Positions 26,351 to 37,800 of a stretch of 64,000 bases of DNA are shown here, piece by piece. The DNA comes from Trochalopteron elliotii (Eukaryota; Chordata; Aves; Passeriformes; Leiothrichidae): positions 677,374 through 741,373 of the forward strand of contig JANPWX010000119.1 of NCBI GenBank assembly GCA_024734555.1. Direction: 5' to 3'. Within the stretch, counting starts at the first letter, position 1. Each line of letters begins with the position of its first letter. Below the pieces are notes generated by a model, which did not search any database, was not told the origin of the DNA, and worked only from the letters and a program-made list of their open reading frames with translations. The translations under genes were made by a program, and so were the position numbers.

Positions 26351-28364
26351 TCTCAGAAAAACCCACTGTGAAACAATACATGCAATTGCTTTATCTGACT
26401 GCCTCGTTTTCTCCTCCCTTGCTCACTGAATGAGTCTACCTAATGTCAGACTCAATAAAGTCAGGCAGCTGGCTGTAAGGAACAAACAGACCCTCATTAA
26501 GGGAGGCCCCTTGTGCTGCTTTTGTTTGTGCTCATCTGCTTTATGGGAATGGCCGAGAAAATCATGAATATTTAAAGCACTTTGCTGTGGCTGGGAATCA
26601 GCTGAACACGATTTTGTTGGTGTTTTTCCCCTCTGCCACCTCCTCCAAAAGGAAGCCTCAAAGGCTGTTGACCACCACTCTGTTCCATTCAGACAGAAGT
26701 ACATTTGCTATGGCTGAAACAAATTGTTGGGTTCAATGTGCAAATGCTTTCCTCTATTAAAATATCCAAAACGTTGATTTGAGAACTGCATGGTTTCGTG
26801 GTTCCTGTCCAACAGCCTCATCCCCAGCAGAGCACTTGTCTCCTTGGGCTGCATTTGGGTGCCAGCCCTGCTGCAGGTTTGGCAGCAGCCTGTGCTGGGC
26901 AGAGAGCACAGAGCTCCTGGCTGTGGCAAGAAAAACACGCCAGCCAACAGATCAGAGCTCCTGCAGCAGGGCACAAGATTTAGTCAGCTTGCACTCCGTT
27001 CTTTGATGTTATATTAGAGCTCCCTGGAGTCTCTGTTTCATTCAAAATTGAGATTTTACTTTTGGGTAGATGCGTCGAAAGAGCACAAGCAAGGGGCCTT
27101 CGGTGTGGCAGCAGCAGGGGATGGATGGGCAGTGGGAAATGCAGCTTCCTGCAGTTCAGGCTGTCACTCCGTATCATATTCATGGGGGAAATGACCTGGC
27201 ATTCCTGGTGGAATATGAAGCACTGGGCTTTGCACTGATGTTGCTCAGGCTTGAGAGAGGATTGAACTGATTGGAATAGGAAAGATATAAAGATGCATGC
27301 TCAGAGACTAAGAATAATATAAATTCTCTCTTTGTAAAGACATTATTTTTCAACTGTGTATGAAACTTCCATTCCAAAAAAAGTGAGTGCAAGGGAAGAA
27401 GCTGATTCCTAAAATAAAGGTGCAGAGTGATAAGGAGGGATACAGTATCTGTGTTCTTTGGCAGGTACTGCATTTATATTCAAAATCCCAAGGGAATTGA
27501 ACACAACCCCTGTAATGAATGGGATGCAGGACCAAAACTGGTCTTTTTGTAAAAGCTATGAATTATGTAGTATCTGGGAGATAGGAAATGGAGTGCATGA
27601 CCTCGTGAGCTTCTCTGCAGCTGTATTCTCTGATTCCCTTATGATTGAGGATCTGGGAATTGTGCTGCATAGTTCCCATGAGCACTCCTCTGATTTAGGC
27701 TCCGCAAATCCCAGCAGAACCACTTACTGGGACACAGACCCCTCCTCTTCTTTCAGTATGAGATCTCCTCATTTTCTTGAAGAGTCTCATCCACTTATTT
27801 ACACTGAGGTGAAAAGAATAAAGATACTGGGAGATTTCACAGTTAAAAGTACTGACATAAGTAAAGGGAGTCTTAAAATAGGTAGAGAAAATGTTTTGTT
27901 TCTCTGTGGGTTAACTGTGAAGTTCTCTGGGATTGTGGACAGCGAATTGTCTATGGGGAGATGACATTTCCTTTTCAATTGTCCTTTTACACTGTGCAGT
28001 TCTGTGTATTTGGCAGTTCTTTTATCATGCAGCACGGGTTCTAAGGGCCACCTTAACCATGTCATTAACTCAGTGCATGCCTTTAGGCGCTCTGCAATGT
28101 GCTTGAGCCCCTTGAACCTTAGAGCTGCGGATAATGCGAAAGAAATCGGTGTGTCTCGGTGCCAGATTCTAATGAGGTGCCGAATGGAAATCGCTGAGAC
28201 ACGGTGAGGAACAGAGGGCAGGAAATACACGTCTCTCCACCTGAGAAGGTGAAATCCAGGAGAGTGAAAGCCGCAAGAGCCGCAGTGGAGAAAGCCGTTT
28301 AATCTGATGTCAGAGCACCAAGGGGGGCTTGATTCGAGTCACAAACCCATAAAAAAATTGCAAA
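26351..28364. other. 3' flank of TMOD2
   Basis: About 2 kb between the last CR1 and the likely TMOD2 poly(A) site. No exon is recognised. The last 300 bases (about 28080-28320) carry an unusual number of CpGs for this neighbourhood and are described separately. Confidence 0.5.
28085..28315. other. CpG-bearing block beside the TMOD2 3' end
   Basis: Within about 230 bp there are more than ten CpG dinucleotides (aggcgct, gcggataatgcg, aatcggtg, tctcggtgcc, gccgaatgg, atcgctg, acacggtg, acacgtc, gccgc twice, gccgttt), against almost none in flanking DNA. Short dyads (GTGTCTC with GAGACAC) lie inside. No reading frame is recognisable. It may be a conserved non-coding element or a small CpG island; this is inference. 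Confidence 0.35.
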
Positions 28365-28384
28365 ACCCAAATCCTTTTTGAAGG

Positions 28385-28390
28385 TTTATT
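28385..28390 (-). terminator. candidate distal poly(A) signal of TMOD2
   Basis: A canonical AATAAA on the minus strand, the farthest downstream candidate before the CpG-bearing block. Choice among candidate signals is inferred from position only. Confidence 0.4.
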
Positions 28391-29831
28391 TAGAAAAACC
28401 ACAATGCTGGGGAGTCACTGTTACATAGCGTGGTAATTCTCTTCCTCTTGAGTAATATGCACCACACTGTGCTCATGCAATTACTTTTGTTCCAGAGATA
28501 ACATCGTCATTTATACACGTACACACACGGTCCTCAGTGCACACCACACTTCACATGGATGTCAGGACACGCACAAAGTGGAGCTTTCCCATGAAAAAAC
28601 TGTATAAAAAATACAAACCAAACTGAAGCAGTCGACACGAGAAGCAATGTGCAAAATTAGACAAAGTTACTCCTGAATGTTTGCTTAAGAAAAAAAGGAC
28701 TTTTCTGTCCCTGTTCCCCATTCAGCATTGACAATGCCAGATGTCTGAAAGTAGGATATGAAGTAACTCATCACATCCTGCCCCCCTTTATCTTAGTTGC
28801 AGAGATTTTTAACCAGCTAAATAATCCTGTATTAGTAAGAAAATCTGCCTCCACCAAGCATCACCATTGTGTGCTGTTGTTGCACCCAACAGATCTTTAT
28901 ATTTTTGGAACGTCTGACCTGTGACACTCAGAGCTGGTGACAACCAAGACCTTGTGTGGAGCCCACAGAAGAGGCAGGACAAAGACATCCCTGGCAGGGG
29001 CTGGCAGCAGTTTTCTCTTTTCCTGGAGAAAACAGCCAGGGATGGAGAGCTCTCCTCACACAGAGCCAGACTCCCAGGGGTGCCCAGCTCTGCCCTGTCT
29101 GCTGGCTCAGGGTGGGGCTGGTGTTTGAGATGATCCCTCCAGAGCCAGGCTCCTCCCTGCAGACGAGGGAGGGATGGAGATGGAGGCAGATGGAGGGATG
29201 GAGAGCCCACAGGGCTTTCCCCAGCCAGGTACCTCGGTCCATGGTGCAAACTGGGGCTGCAAAACACACATGGAGCCACTGTGGCTCTGAGCAAAGCTGT
29301 ACAGGACATGCTGCAGACACCATGAAGCAGCCAGACCAACCCGTGAAACTGCTGCATGCAAATACCAACATTGTCAATGGCAGTTAAGAGTAGGAATGGA
29401 TTGCACTTGTTTCCCTTGAACACAGATACGTACCACTCTTCAAGAAAAAAATAACAATTAAAAAGTCTTCAAAGAATTGATAGATAATTGGAAGTCCCTT
29501 GGTTGGATCAAAGGAAAAGAACAAGAAATTAGGGGTAGTGTGGTTCCTGTCACTGAAGGTTATCAGTAACACAATTTTTAGGCTTTGTGGATGAGGATTT
29601 TTCCCACCCATGAAACTTCATGGTGCAAAGCCCAGTATTCCCCTTGCAATCCAAATATTTTTTAAGGATTCTATTTAACCCATGCAGAGATATGAGTGTA
29701 TTACAGAACTTGTAATGTTTTTTAAATGAGATATCAAAGATTTTCACAGCAAATCCTGCATGCATCCAGGGAAAACCTTAGCAAGACTCCCCTGTGTGTT
29801 TCGTTTTTTACTTGCAAAGCAAAGGTTTCAG

Positions 29832-29837
29832 TTTATT
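29832..29837 (-). terminator. candidate internal poly(A) signal of TMOD2
   Basis: AATAAA on the minus strand about 2 kb downstream of the stop codon. It could produce a shorter 3' UTR form. Confidence 0.3.
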
Positions 29838-30461
29838 CTGAGGAAGGGAAGAAGTGGAAATTGTAGAGACTGGGAGCTCTCAGGGAAGTAAACTGTGGCT
29901 ACTGCACTTTATATCCCAGCTCAGCAGACCACTTTAGCCAAGTATTTTAAGTGGGATTTCAGTTAGTGTTATTCACTTTGGACCTCTCTACAAAGACCAG
30001 TATCCAACAGGAAGAGCTTTGCCTTGGACCTACTCATTTCTGTTATAAAAGGCACAGAGGGAGGGTTCATCCCGTTAACTCACACCCCAGCAAGGTGAAA
30101 ACATCACTCAGGGATGTGTGCCAAGCACCCACCGATGCTCTGGGGCTCCCCAGGTCTCTGATCCCTGCATGCCCAGCTGCACAGGGCCCCACAGCAGTCC
30201 CTGCTGGCTCAGGAGCAGCCTGCAGTGACTGTGGTGTCCAGCTCTGCCCCAAGCAAGCAGTGCTTCACCCCTGCTCTCAGAGAGGCCAGTGTGCCCCAGG
30301 GAACAGAGCTGGGAGCATTTCTGCAGCTCTCTCAAAGCTTGGGGTGTGTGGCACACCTGACCTGAGCGTCCCTGCACTCTCTCAGCATGCACAGTGGAAC
30401 CAAAATGAACCTCTGGCTGTTAGTCAGCTGTTGGCAGTGATACAACTGTGGTAGAGAGTAG

Positions 30462-30536
30462 TTTTAGAAGGTAAAATACTAGTTTTACCTTCTACCTTTT
30501 CTTTAGAAGGTAAAATACTAGTTTTAGAAGGTAAAA
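30462..30536. repeat. local direct and inverted repeats in TMOD2 3' UTR
   Basis: The motif TTTAGAAGGTAAAAT occurs three times in 75 bp. The first copy pairs with an inverted copy: AGAAGGTAAAA at 30466-30476 and TTTTACCTTCT at 30483-30493 are perfect 11-bp arms around a 6-base loop. The same fold can form in the minus-strand transcript. Confidence 0.9.
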
Positions 30537-31840
30537 TGAAACATCAGACTGGATTCTTACTGAAATTTCTTACTGAAATTTCGACACTGTTGAGCATTGG
30601 GGTTAGCTGCTGCTTCGTGAGTGTTTTCCACTGGGTTAGGATAATGTCCAGCATGTAAGTTCAGGCCGTGATTTAGCAAAGCATTTGTGCATGTGCTTAA
30701 ATCTGCCCTTATTCAGATAAACACTGGCACGAATACCCATGTGCCTTGTGATCCAGGGACAATCCTAAACTGCAGCATATAAATGTCAGTTATGTAGCTG
30801 TCAAAACTACCCCTTTAATGTCTTTTCCTGGTAGCACAGTGGCTCTCCTGGATTAAGCATTTAATTAATCTTCATCTAAAAGGTCCTGAGAACAATCCTA
30901 TAATGCTAACAAATGTACATAAATACCAGAACTAAAAAAAAAAAAAAAACAAAATCAAACTCATGGCTCAAAGCAAAACAAATATTGCTCAGAATACTTG
31001 TTTAGGTAAAGATCACTAGCTGTAAACTGTGCATTCTAGTAGCAAACAAAAAACTTGTTGGCCTAGAAAAAAAACCCCAAAACATTCAACGTCTATAGGA
31101 TTGGCAGCACTAATATTACTTTACAATGTGGAGTAAGAATAAAAAAACATCAGTGTAACATTGCAAAACGATCCACCTAACCTAAGCTCATGTAAACAAA
31201 TACACTTTGACAATGTTCACAGGTCTGGGTGTGATCCTGCACTGGGAGCTGGACGGGTGGGGACCCCACAAGGGTGGCAGGTGCCATCCCAAGGTGGTTC
31301 CAGCTGCCCAGATCCCACTGCAGGAGAGAGGCTCACGGGTGTGAACCTGCAAACCTGTACTGGCATCACTAGTTCTACTCCTGGGAGCAGCCCATTGCAG
31401 GATTCAGTTCAGCAGGACATTACACATCAGTAAGGATTATTCACACACATAAGGCATTGCAGAACTTGGCCCTAAGACTTCTATTTTCAGCAGAGAATCC
31501 CTTATCCATATACAAGGTCATATTTTTATATATCAAAAAGTGTCTAAAATAAGGGTCAGAGTCACTATATGTTATGCTCAGTAACACAGTTAAGATGCTG
31601 CATATTGGCTTCAGACACTGCAAACCATTTCCTTCATTAAAGTCAAACCAACTATGAACCTTTCTCATAAGAATGAAATTAACCGTGAAAATTGAAAATG
31701 AACAGGCTCTGTTTTCAAGGTGAAAAGGAGACATGAACAGAAATCAGCAACTCCCACTGCAATAGTTTTCCAGTGCCTTCCCTTGTGAGCAGTGAGCACT
31801 CTGAGGCTGGTGGTGGTGCCTGGTGTCCTGGGTGCTGTGG

Positions 31841-31875
31841 CTACTGCCTCTCCCCTTCCACCCGCTTCTTCCGAA
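31841..31875 (-). CDS. TMOD2: TMOD2 last coding exon (residues 341-351)
   Basis: After a CTCTGCAG acceptor this exon supplies the last two bases of the valine 341 codon, then [10 protein letters not shown] and a TAG stop. Only 35 coding bases lie here, too short for an ORF caller. The basic tail is typical of tropomodulins. The end differs from the mammalian TMOD2 tail that I remember (RVEADRR) and is nearer to the TMOD3 tail. Confidence 0.93.
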
Positions 31876-34800
31876 CTGCAGAGCAAGGACAGAGAGTCAC
31901 CACTGCCCTCCTGACAGCACCAGAGCTTCTCTCACACACTCCCCCCTGCCCAGTAACATGAAATCACAATTATGCCCACAAATACCATAATTAATAGATC
32001 ATAAAGCCCAACACAACAATTGCACCTAAACTGCGGGTTTTTTTGTATCGCAGACTGTAGAATTTCACCAAGAGATCACATCAAGACATTTTCCACAAAA
32101 ATCACATTCTGAGCTAAAGGTTTTAGCTTTAAAGAAAAGATAAAGATAAAGAAAAAGAAATCTTGCACTTCCTTCCAGTGATTCCGTTTAGATTTTTATT
32201 ACTGTTTTATTGTTCTTTTAAAAGCCCCACTGTGTTCCAGCTAAATTGATACTGGTCTGCTCTAGTCTGCAGGGCTCTGGATTATTTAAGCTTTAGGCAT
32301 CAAAAATTCATAACTTATGTAATTGCACAGTGTATACTGTAGGCAAGCAATAATCTTATTTTTTTGGAAAATAAGTTTAAGTACTCTTAAATACCGATAT
32401 CAGTGAATATTGGCAAAAAAAATCATACTGGACCTTCAATTACCTGTTTAAACATCACATGCTCTGACTATCTGATAGTCAGTTAATTAACTCTGATTTT
32501 TCACTGGAAACCACATAGGCTGAAGTTGCCATTCAGCAAAGCAGAGTGGTAAACCTCGTGTTATGGGCACGATTACTTTGACAAGCAGTCCCATGTGAAT
32601 TTTTGCAGCACTTGAGATACATTATACCTGGTATAGAGCAGGTTTAGTTGGGCAGCATTTGCTACTCCACATTCTAATAAATTGCATTGAGTCTTTTCTG
32701 ACCCGAAAAAGATTTGTGAGCTTCTCCTGTTTGTGTGATACAAAATTTAGTGTTATGTCAAAGTGCCATGTCCTGTTTCTGATACTGAATGGCTGAAGCA
32801 CAGAACAAAGCAGCAGAACTTGGTGAATGAATGTTTTTCACCACAGAAAGTCAATAACAACAATATATTGCTAAACATCCCATTACTTTACTAAGAGGAG
32901 GTTTTTTCTCAAACTGTGCCTTTTTGGCAAACAGAGTGCATTATTCCAAAGCCTGCAGCGTAGCATCAGTCATTTGTGTCTGCTTTCAGTGTTTTGTTCC
33001 TTCATTTGTTTTATTTTATTGAATTCCTTTAGGAATTCTGTCCTACAAAATCTTGAACAAAACCAAACAACACAAACACAGGAAAATGAAGATTAGGACA
33101 TAAGTCTAATGGCAAGTGGTAAAATAATGGGAAAAAAAAGAGCTTTTCTCTCTTTGTAGATGGGATATTTCAAATACCCTTCTGGGACACTGATAGTTTT
33201 AGGAAAAATAGTATATAGTTGGAATGCTTAAATATTGCTAATAATTAAAGTTTCGAAACCCCAAAAGCATGTATGAAAGAAAAAGGTTTTAGCTCAACTT
33301 TTATCTTAGTTCCCACAGAGAGAAACCCAAACTTTGTGAAACCCACAAAGACATCATGGTTTGATACCCCAGCCTGAAGCAGAACTGATAAAAAAAAGTT
33401 TAATATTTTTTCCCCCCTTCTTTCTCTAAACTTCTTCTGGCCAGTCATCTCCTTTATATTCTGAGTACTGAGCACACAGGGCAGAGCATGTCACACCCAG
33501 GTGACACTTGCAGGTTTTATTGTTTTTGCCTCTACTTGGTCACACAGGCAGGAGGGACTGGGTTGCTCCCTTGGCTGGGCAGGCCTGGTCCATCATGGCT
33601 TGGACAACAAAGCCAAGACTTCTGTGTCCTCTGAAAAAGCAGGATGGGTTTGACTCCTCATTTACTGGCCAGAACAGCTGATAGAGCAGTGAGAAATTTA
33701 GGACACTCCATGGAAAAGGCTGAAATAACTCCCCTTCCCAGAAGGAGCAGGAGAATAATAGTGGCTCCTAATCAGAGTAAGATCTTTGCTGTTGTCTACC
33801 CTAGAGCCTGAGGAGCTTTGCATCTCCCCTCACACAGAGCAGCTTGAATGTTGTAGCCAAAATTCCATCCTGAATGTACAGACAGGGAGAGTCGTGCCTG
33901 GGAAGGACAGGGCTTGGCTCACACAAAGAAATGATGAGTAAAAATAGTGGCATCTTACCCAGATCGTTGTTTTTAGTGATAGCTGCTGCTACCCTGGTTC
34001 TTGGACCTTGTTTTGTGAACTGATATCCAAATTTGAGAATCCTGGAGTTCTCCTCCAGCATCTTGGCAATCTCCATCTCTACAGCTGTCCCAAGCTGCTG
34101 CCTCTGTTGGTGATGAAGTGTCCCCAAAAGAAAAGGAAACATTTGTTTTCATATGAGAGAGAAGTAAGTGGTTGTATTGAAGTACTTGGCTGCAAACTAC
34201 AAAGAGAATCCCCTTTTTTTTTTTTTTTTTGCCTTGGGTTTTGTATTTGGCTTTGAGTAGTTTTATTGAGAAATTTTCCACTCTTTGGTTGCACTGACTG
34301 AGGACATGAGCTGCAGAATGACTGAGCCACAGAGACTGCAGAGTCCCCAAGTAGAACCCTCTGGGAATTCATATAAAAGAGAAACAAAAGTGAACTTCCT
34401 CAAAGGTCTCTCTTTACCTGGTTGTCAATTTTAATCTCTGTTAGGGATTCATTCTTTTTCAGTGCATCAATCAGTGCCAAAATCCCTGTCCCAGTGATGA
34501 AGTTGGATTCTACATTCAGACTCTTCAGTGTTTTGTTCACTTTCAACATATCTGCAAATGCCTGAAAGGCCAAAAAGAGGGGACATGAGACAACATCTTG
34601 AAAGTTTCAGGGAATAACAGGGAATCTGCAAAACATAGCTTAGTACCAACAAGAAATAAAACAGAAATATGGTTAGAAGAACATGGAGGTAGATCAGAAG
34701 AGATTTTATTTCTGCTTTGCATAGTCATAGGGAATTCCTGCAAGGGAAAATAAAGAATGTATCCTAAAGCAGACATGGACCTACTTAAAATTTGTTGTGA

Positions 34801-37800
34801 GGGTTTTTTTTTCCCAGTAATGTTAAAACTTACAATAGCTACGGGGTCATTGCTTCGAGTAGCTGCAAGGCTGAATGTCTTCACATGTGTGTTGGTTTCC
34901 AGAGCTTTTGCAAATTCTTTCAGTGTTGGAATAGGAATATTCTAGGGTAAGAAGACAAATCCAAGTAATTAGGAAAGCCAGTCACGCTGCTGGTTTTAAT
35001 TATTATGAAGCTGATTGATGAACAGCCACAGTCTATGCAAGGGAAACATCCCTGATGCTTTTAGGAGCATGTCAGCATGGCCAGAGCATGCTCTGGGCAC
35101 AGTGGCCCCAGGGGTTTGTGATGCCTGTGCTGGGCTGCAATGTCAGCCCTGCCTGGAACTGGGTCAGGCCAAGGCCAGCATGTGACCATGGCTGAGCTGC
35201 TTTCCTATTCCTCTGCCAGCTGTGCAGTCTCCCTGTGCCAGCTCCTCCTCCACTTGCCTGTGTGGGCTAATTGAATTTGGCCAGTGATGATTACATAGCA
35301 CCCATGAGATATCTTCCTTCACAATCTGCTGAGAAAAACAGCCAAAGGGAGTCACCCCTTGGGCTTTTAATTGGCATTTAATTCAGTATCAGGAATTGAT
35401 GACCTTGGAGCCTCTACAACAGTCCTATCCCCACCCCTTCCCTGAGTGCCCTGCTTTTTCTGAACAGTAAAGAGAGACAAAATTTGAAGATAAAAAGCAC
35501 AGGCTTTGGAAATATTTGAATAAATCCTTTTATGATGACATAAACAAAACCACAGCATCTACCTTTATGTTGTTGAGATTAATTTCTGTGAGACTGGGAT
35601 CATTTGCTTTTATCCTTTGTAAACTTGCTTCCACATTGGTGGGGTTAGGTGGCTCCTCAAAGATGGGCTTGACCTTTTCACCTTTCACCACATCTGCAAC
35701 ACAAAACCTCACGAAATGTCAGTTGAGGAACAGGCATCATCACTCTGGCTGTTCCATTCCCATTTAGCTTTGCACTGCAGCAATCCAGGAAGGGTTTATG
35801 AGAACCACAACAGAGTATTATCCCTGTTATCCCTGCCATGCCTTTTGGACTCCCTGTGCACCCAGACCTGTCACTGAAGGCTGTGGTCACAGAGGCTGGG
35901 CAGCATCATCATTGGGCAAATTCCTCCTTTATGTACAAAATCCTTGTACCATTAATTGGAGCCAAAGCAGCTTTGAAGGCTATTGTTTGGGATGTGATAC
36001 ACTGCAAGGGCTGCTTTGCACTTTGTCTAGTATCTGTAAAGAAAGGTGTGCTCAGAACTTGCCCATTATATTAGTGAGAAAATGTCCCTGCACCTTTGAA
36101 TAGACTGTGCTACATAAAGCAGCATGAGCAGGAGGCCCCTCAGTTTCCTCCTCTCAGCTGATACTATCAGCCTTACTATAAATTCAATTAGCTCTTGTAA
36201 AACTGCAACATCTGCACTTTCTAAATAATAAAACTATCAAAGCATGAAAAGTAAGTCTGTCTGCCAGCACCAAGATTTATGAAATCTTTGAGCAGTCATG
36301 TTCCTAAGAACTATGGTATTTAGTGCTGGAAGCTATGAGCTATAAATATTCTCAGAGATGCATAAAAATCATAGCTTAGAACACAATTAGTACTCCTAAT
36401 TCCCACACATATAATCGTGGAGACTAATTTATTAACCCTGACCACCCAAGCCACTAGAAGCAAGAAAGGAATAAGTTGCTGGCCACAAGTATGTTTGAAT
36501 CCTTTTATTTTGTGCTGCAGACAAGGAGAGATTTTGAAGGCTTCTGCTCAAGTCTCAGTGTACTACACATTCCTGCTCATTGCAATGGGTAAAAGTTCAT
36601 GCCATATCATGGGCCTAAAGAAAACCACATCTTTTTTTAGAACTCATACTCAGAGATGGTCATAGACAAATCCTGAGCTGGTTTTCACTAAGTTCCCTTT
36701 GATGCCAAACCTTTTGTTTTACTAATTCCCTGAGAGACCTCACATATCCCTGAATAACACTTCAGCCTTCCTAGGGAGCTGGGAATTGAAAACTACATTT
36801 AGAGAATTCACCTTGGATGCAAGGATAGAAAGTAAACAAAAAAAGCAAAGCATTTTTTGCACTTGTGGAAACACCCTGCCAGACTGGGAGCAGGGGAGAC
36901 ACAAGCACCCTGTCCTCAGGTTAGACATCACAGTGTACTCAGTCTGGAGTTAGGAGGAATTTTCATTTTCTACTTCTTGCTGCTTTCCATGAGTTTTTCT
37001 TGTTTCTTTGATCATGACACTGCTTTGCCACATTGATGAGCAAATTTTTACTGAAGCATTTCACTTGGCTAAGGAAAGGTATTGCTTTTGGACCAAAGAA
37101 TCCAGTGATGGGATGGTGATTTTTAGGACTGTGATTGGAGCATAGTTTAGCTGACTCACATAGCTGACTTTTTGACTCAGTGCAAGAAAAATATTCTGAA
37201 ATCTATGAGGATTAGTAATGCATGCAGTTGCCTGTTATGAGATAGATGGCAGCTCACACAGGGCCCCACTGGGGATGCTTGCAGAGCAGCTTTATCCTGA
37301 GAAAAATGAAGTGACAGGGTGTACTGTCTACTTTCCCACCTCCCCTTTAGCAATGGAAGATGGAAAGGAAAGCCCTGGGTAAAGACAGCTGCTGTTCTCA
37401 TGGCCTTAGAAGAAGAAAACAATTCTTTTAGTACTGTTTCCCTAGGAAAGGGCATTCCACAGTTTTGTCTTAAAAAGTAAAGTTTAGCCCGCTTGATATC
37501 CCCGGGCCTGGAGGTGACAAGCTCTGGGCCAAGGCTTGGCAGCTCTCAAGAAAAGCTTGGAATTCAGATGCACCCATTTCTCCCTCCATCCAGCCTCCTG
37601 TGGGAGAAGCTGAGCTAAGATCTGATTCAACCAAAGGTCTGTTTATTTAGAGCAAACATTTCTGGATTTGTTTTTAATAACTACAGCTGTTTCTCCTGGG
37701 GGATTTCCAGAACAATTCAGTTTCCTGTGTCCCTAGGGAAGCCCAGAACAGGCTCTGTGTACACACACTGCCACAGGAGCCAGGTGGAGGTGGCAGATCA

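Larger units (their letters stand above)
28365..31840 (-). other. TMOD2: TMOD2 3' untranslated region (inferred)
   Basis: The 3.5 kb downstream of the TMOD2 stop codon holds no exon and is bounded on the far side by a minus-strand AATAAA at 28385-28390. A long 3' UTR is known for mammalian TMOD2, so I infer that this stretch is transcribed. An internal AATAAA at 29832-29837 could give a shorter form. The region holds an A16 run (30934-30949, U-rich in the RNA) and a small family of hairpin-forming repeats at 30462-30536. Open frames of up to 204 codons around 28809-29423 have no recognisable product. Confidence 0.5.

Noticed and set aside
28809..29423. A 204-codon minus-strand frame as a gene
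   Set aside because: It lies in the inferred TMOD2 3' UTR, other frames on both strands are also open there, and no domain is recognisable.
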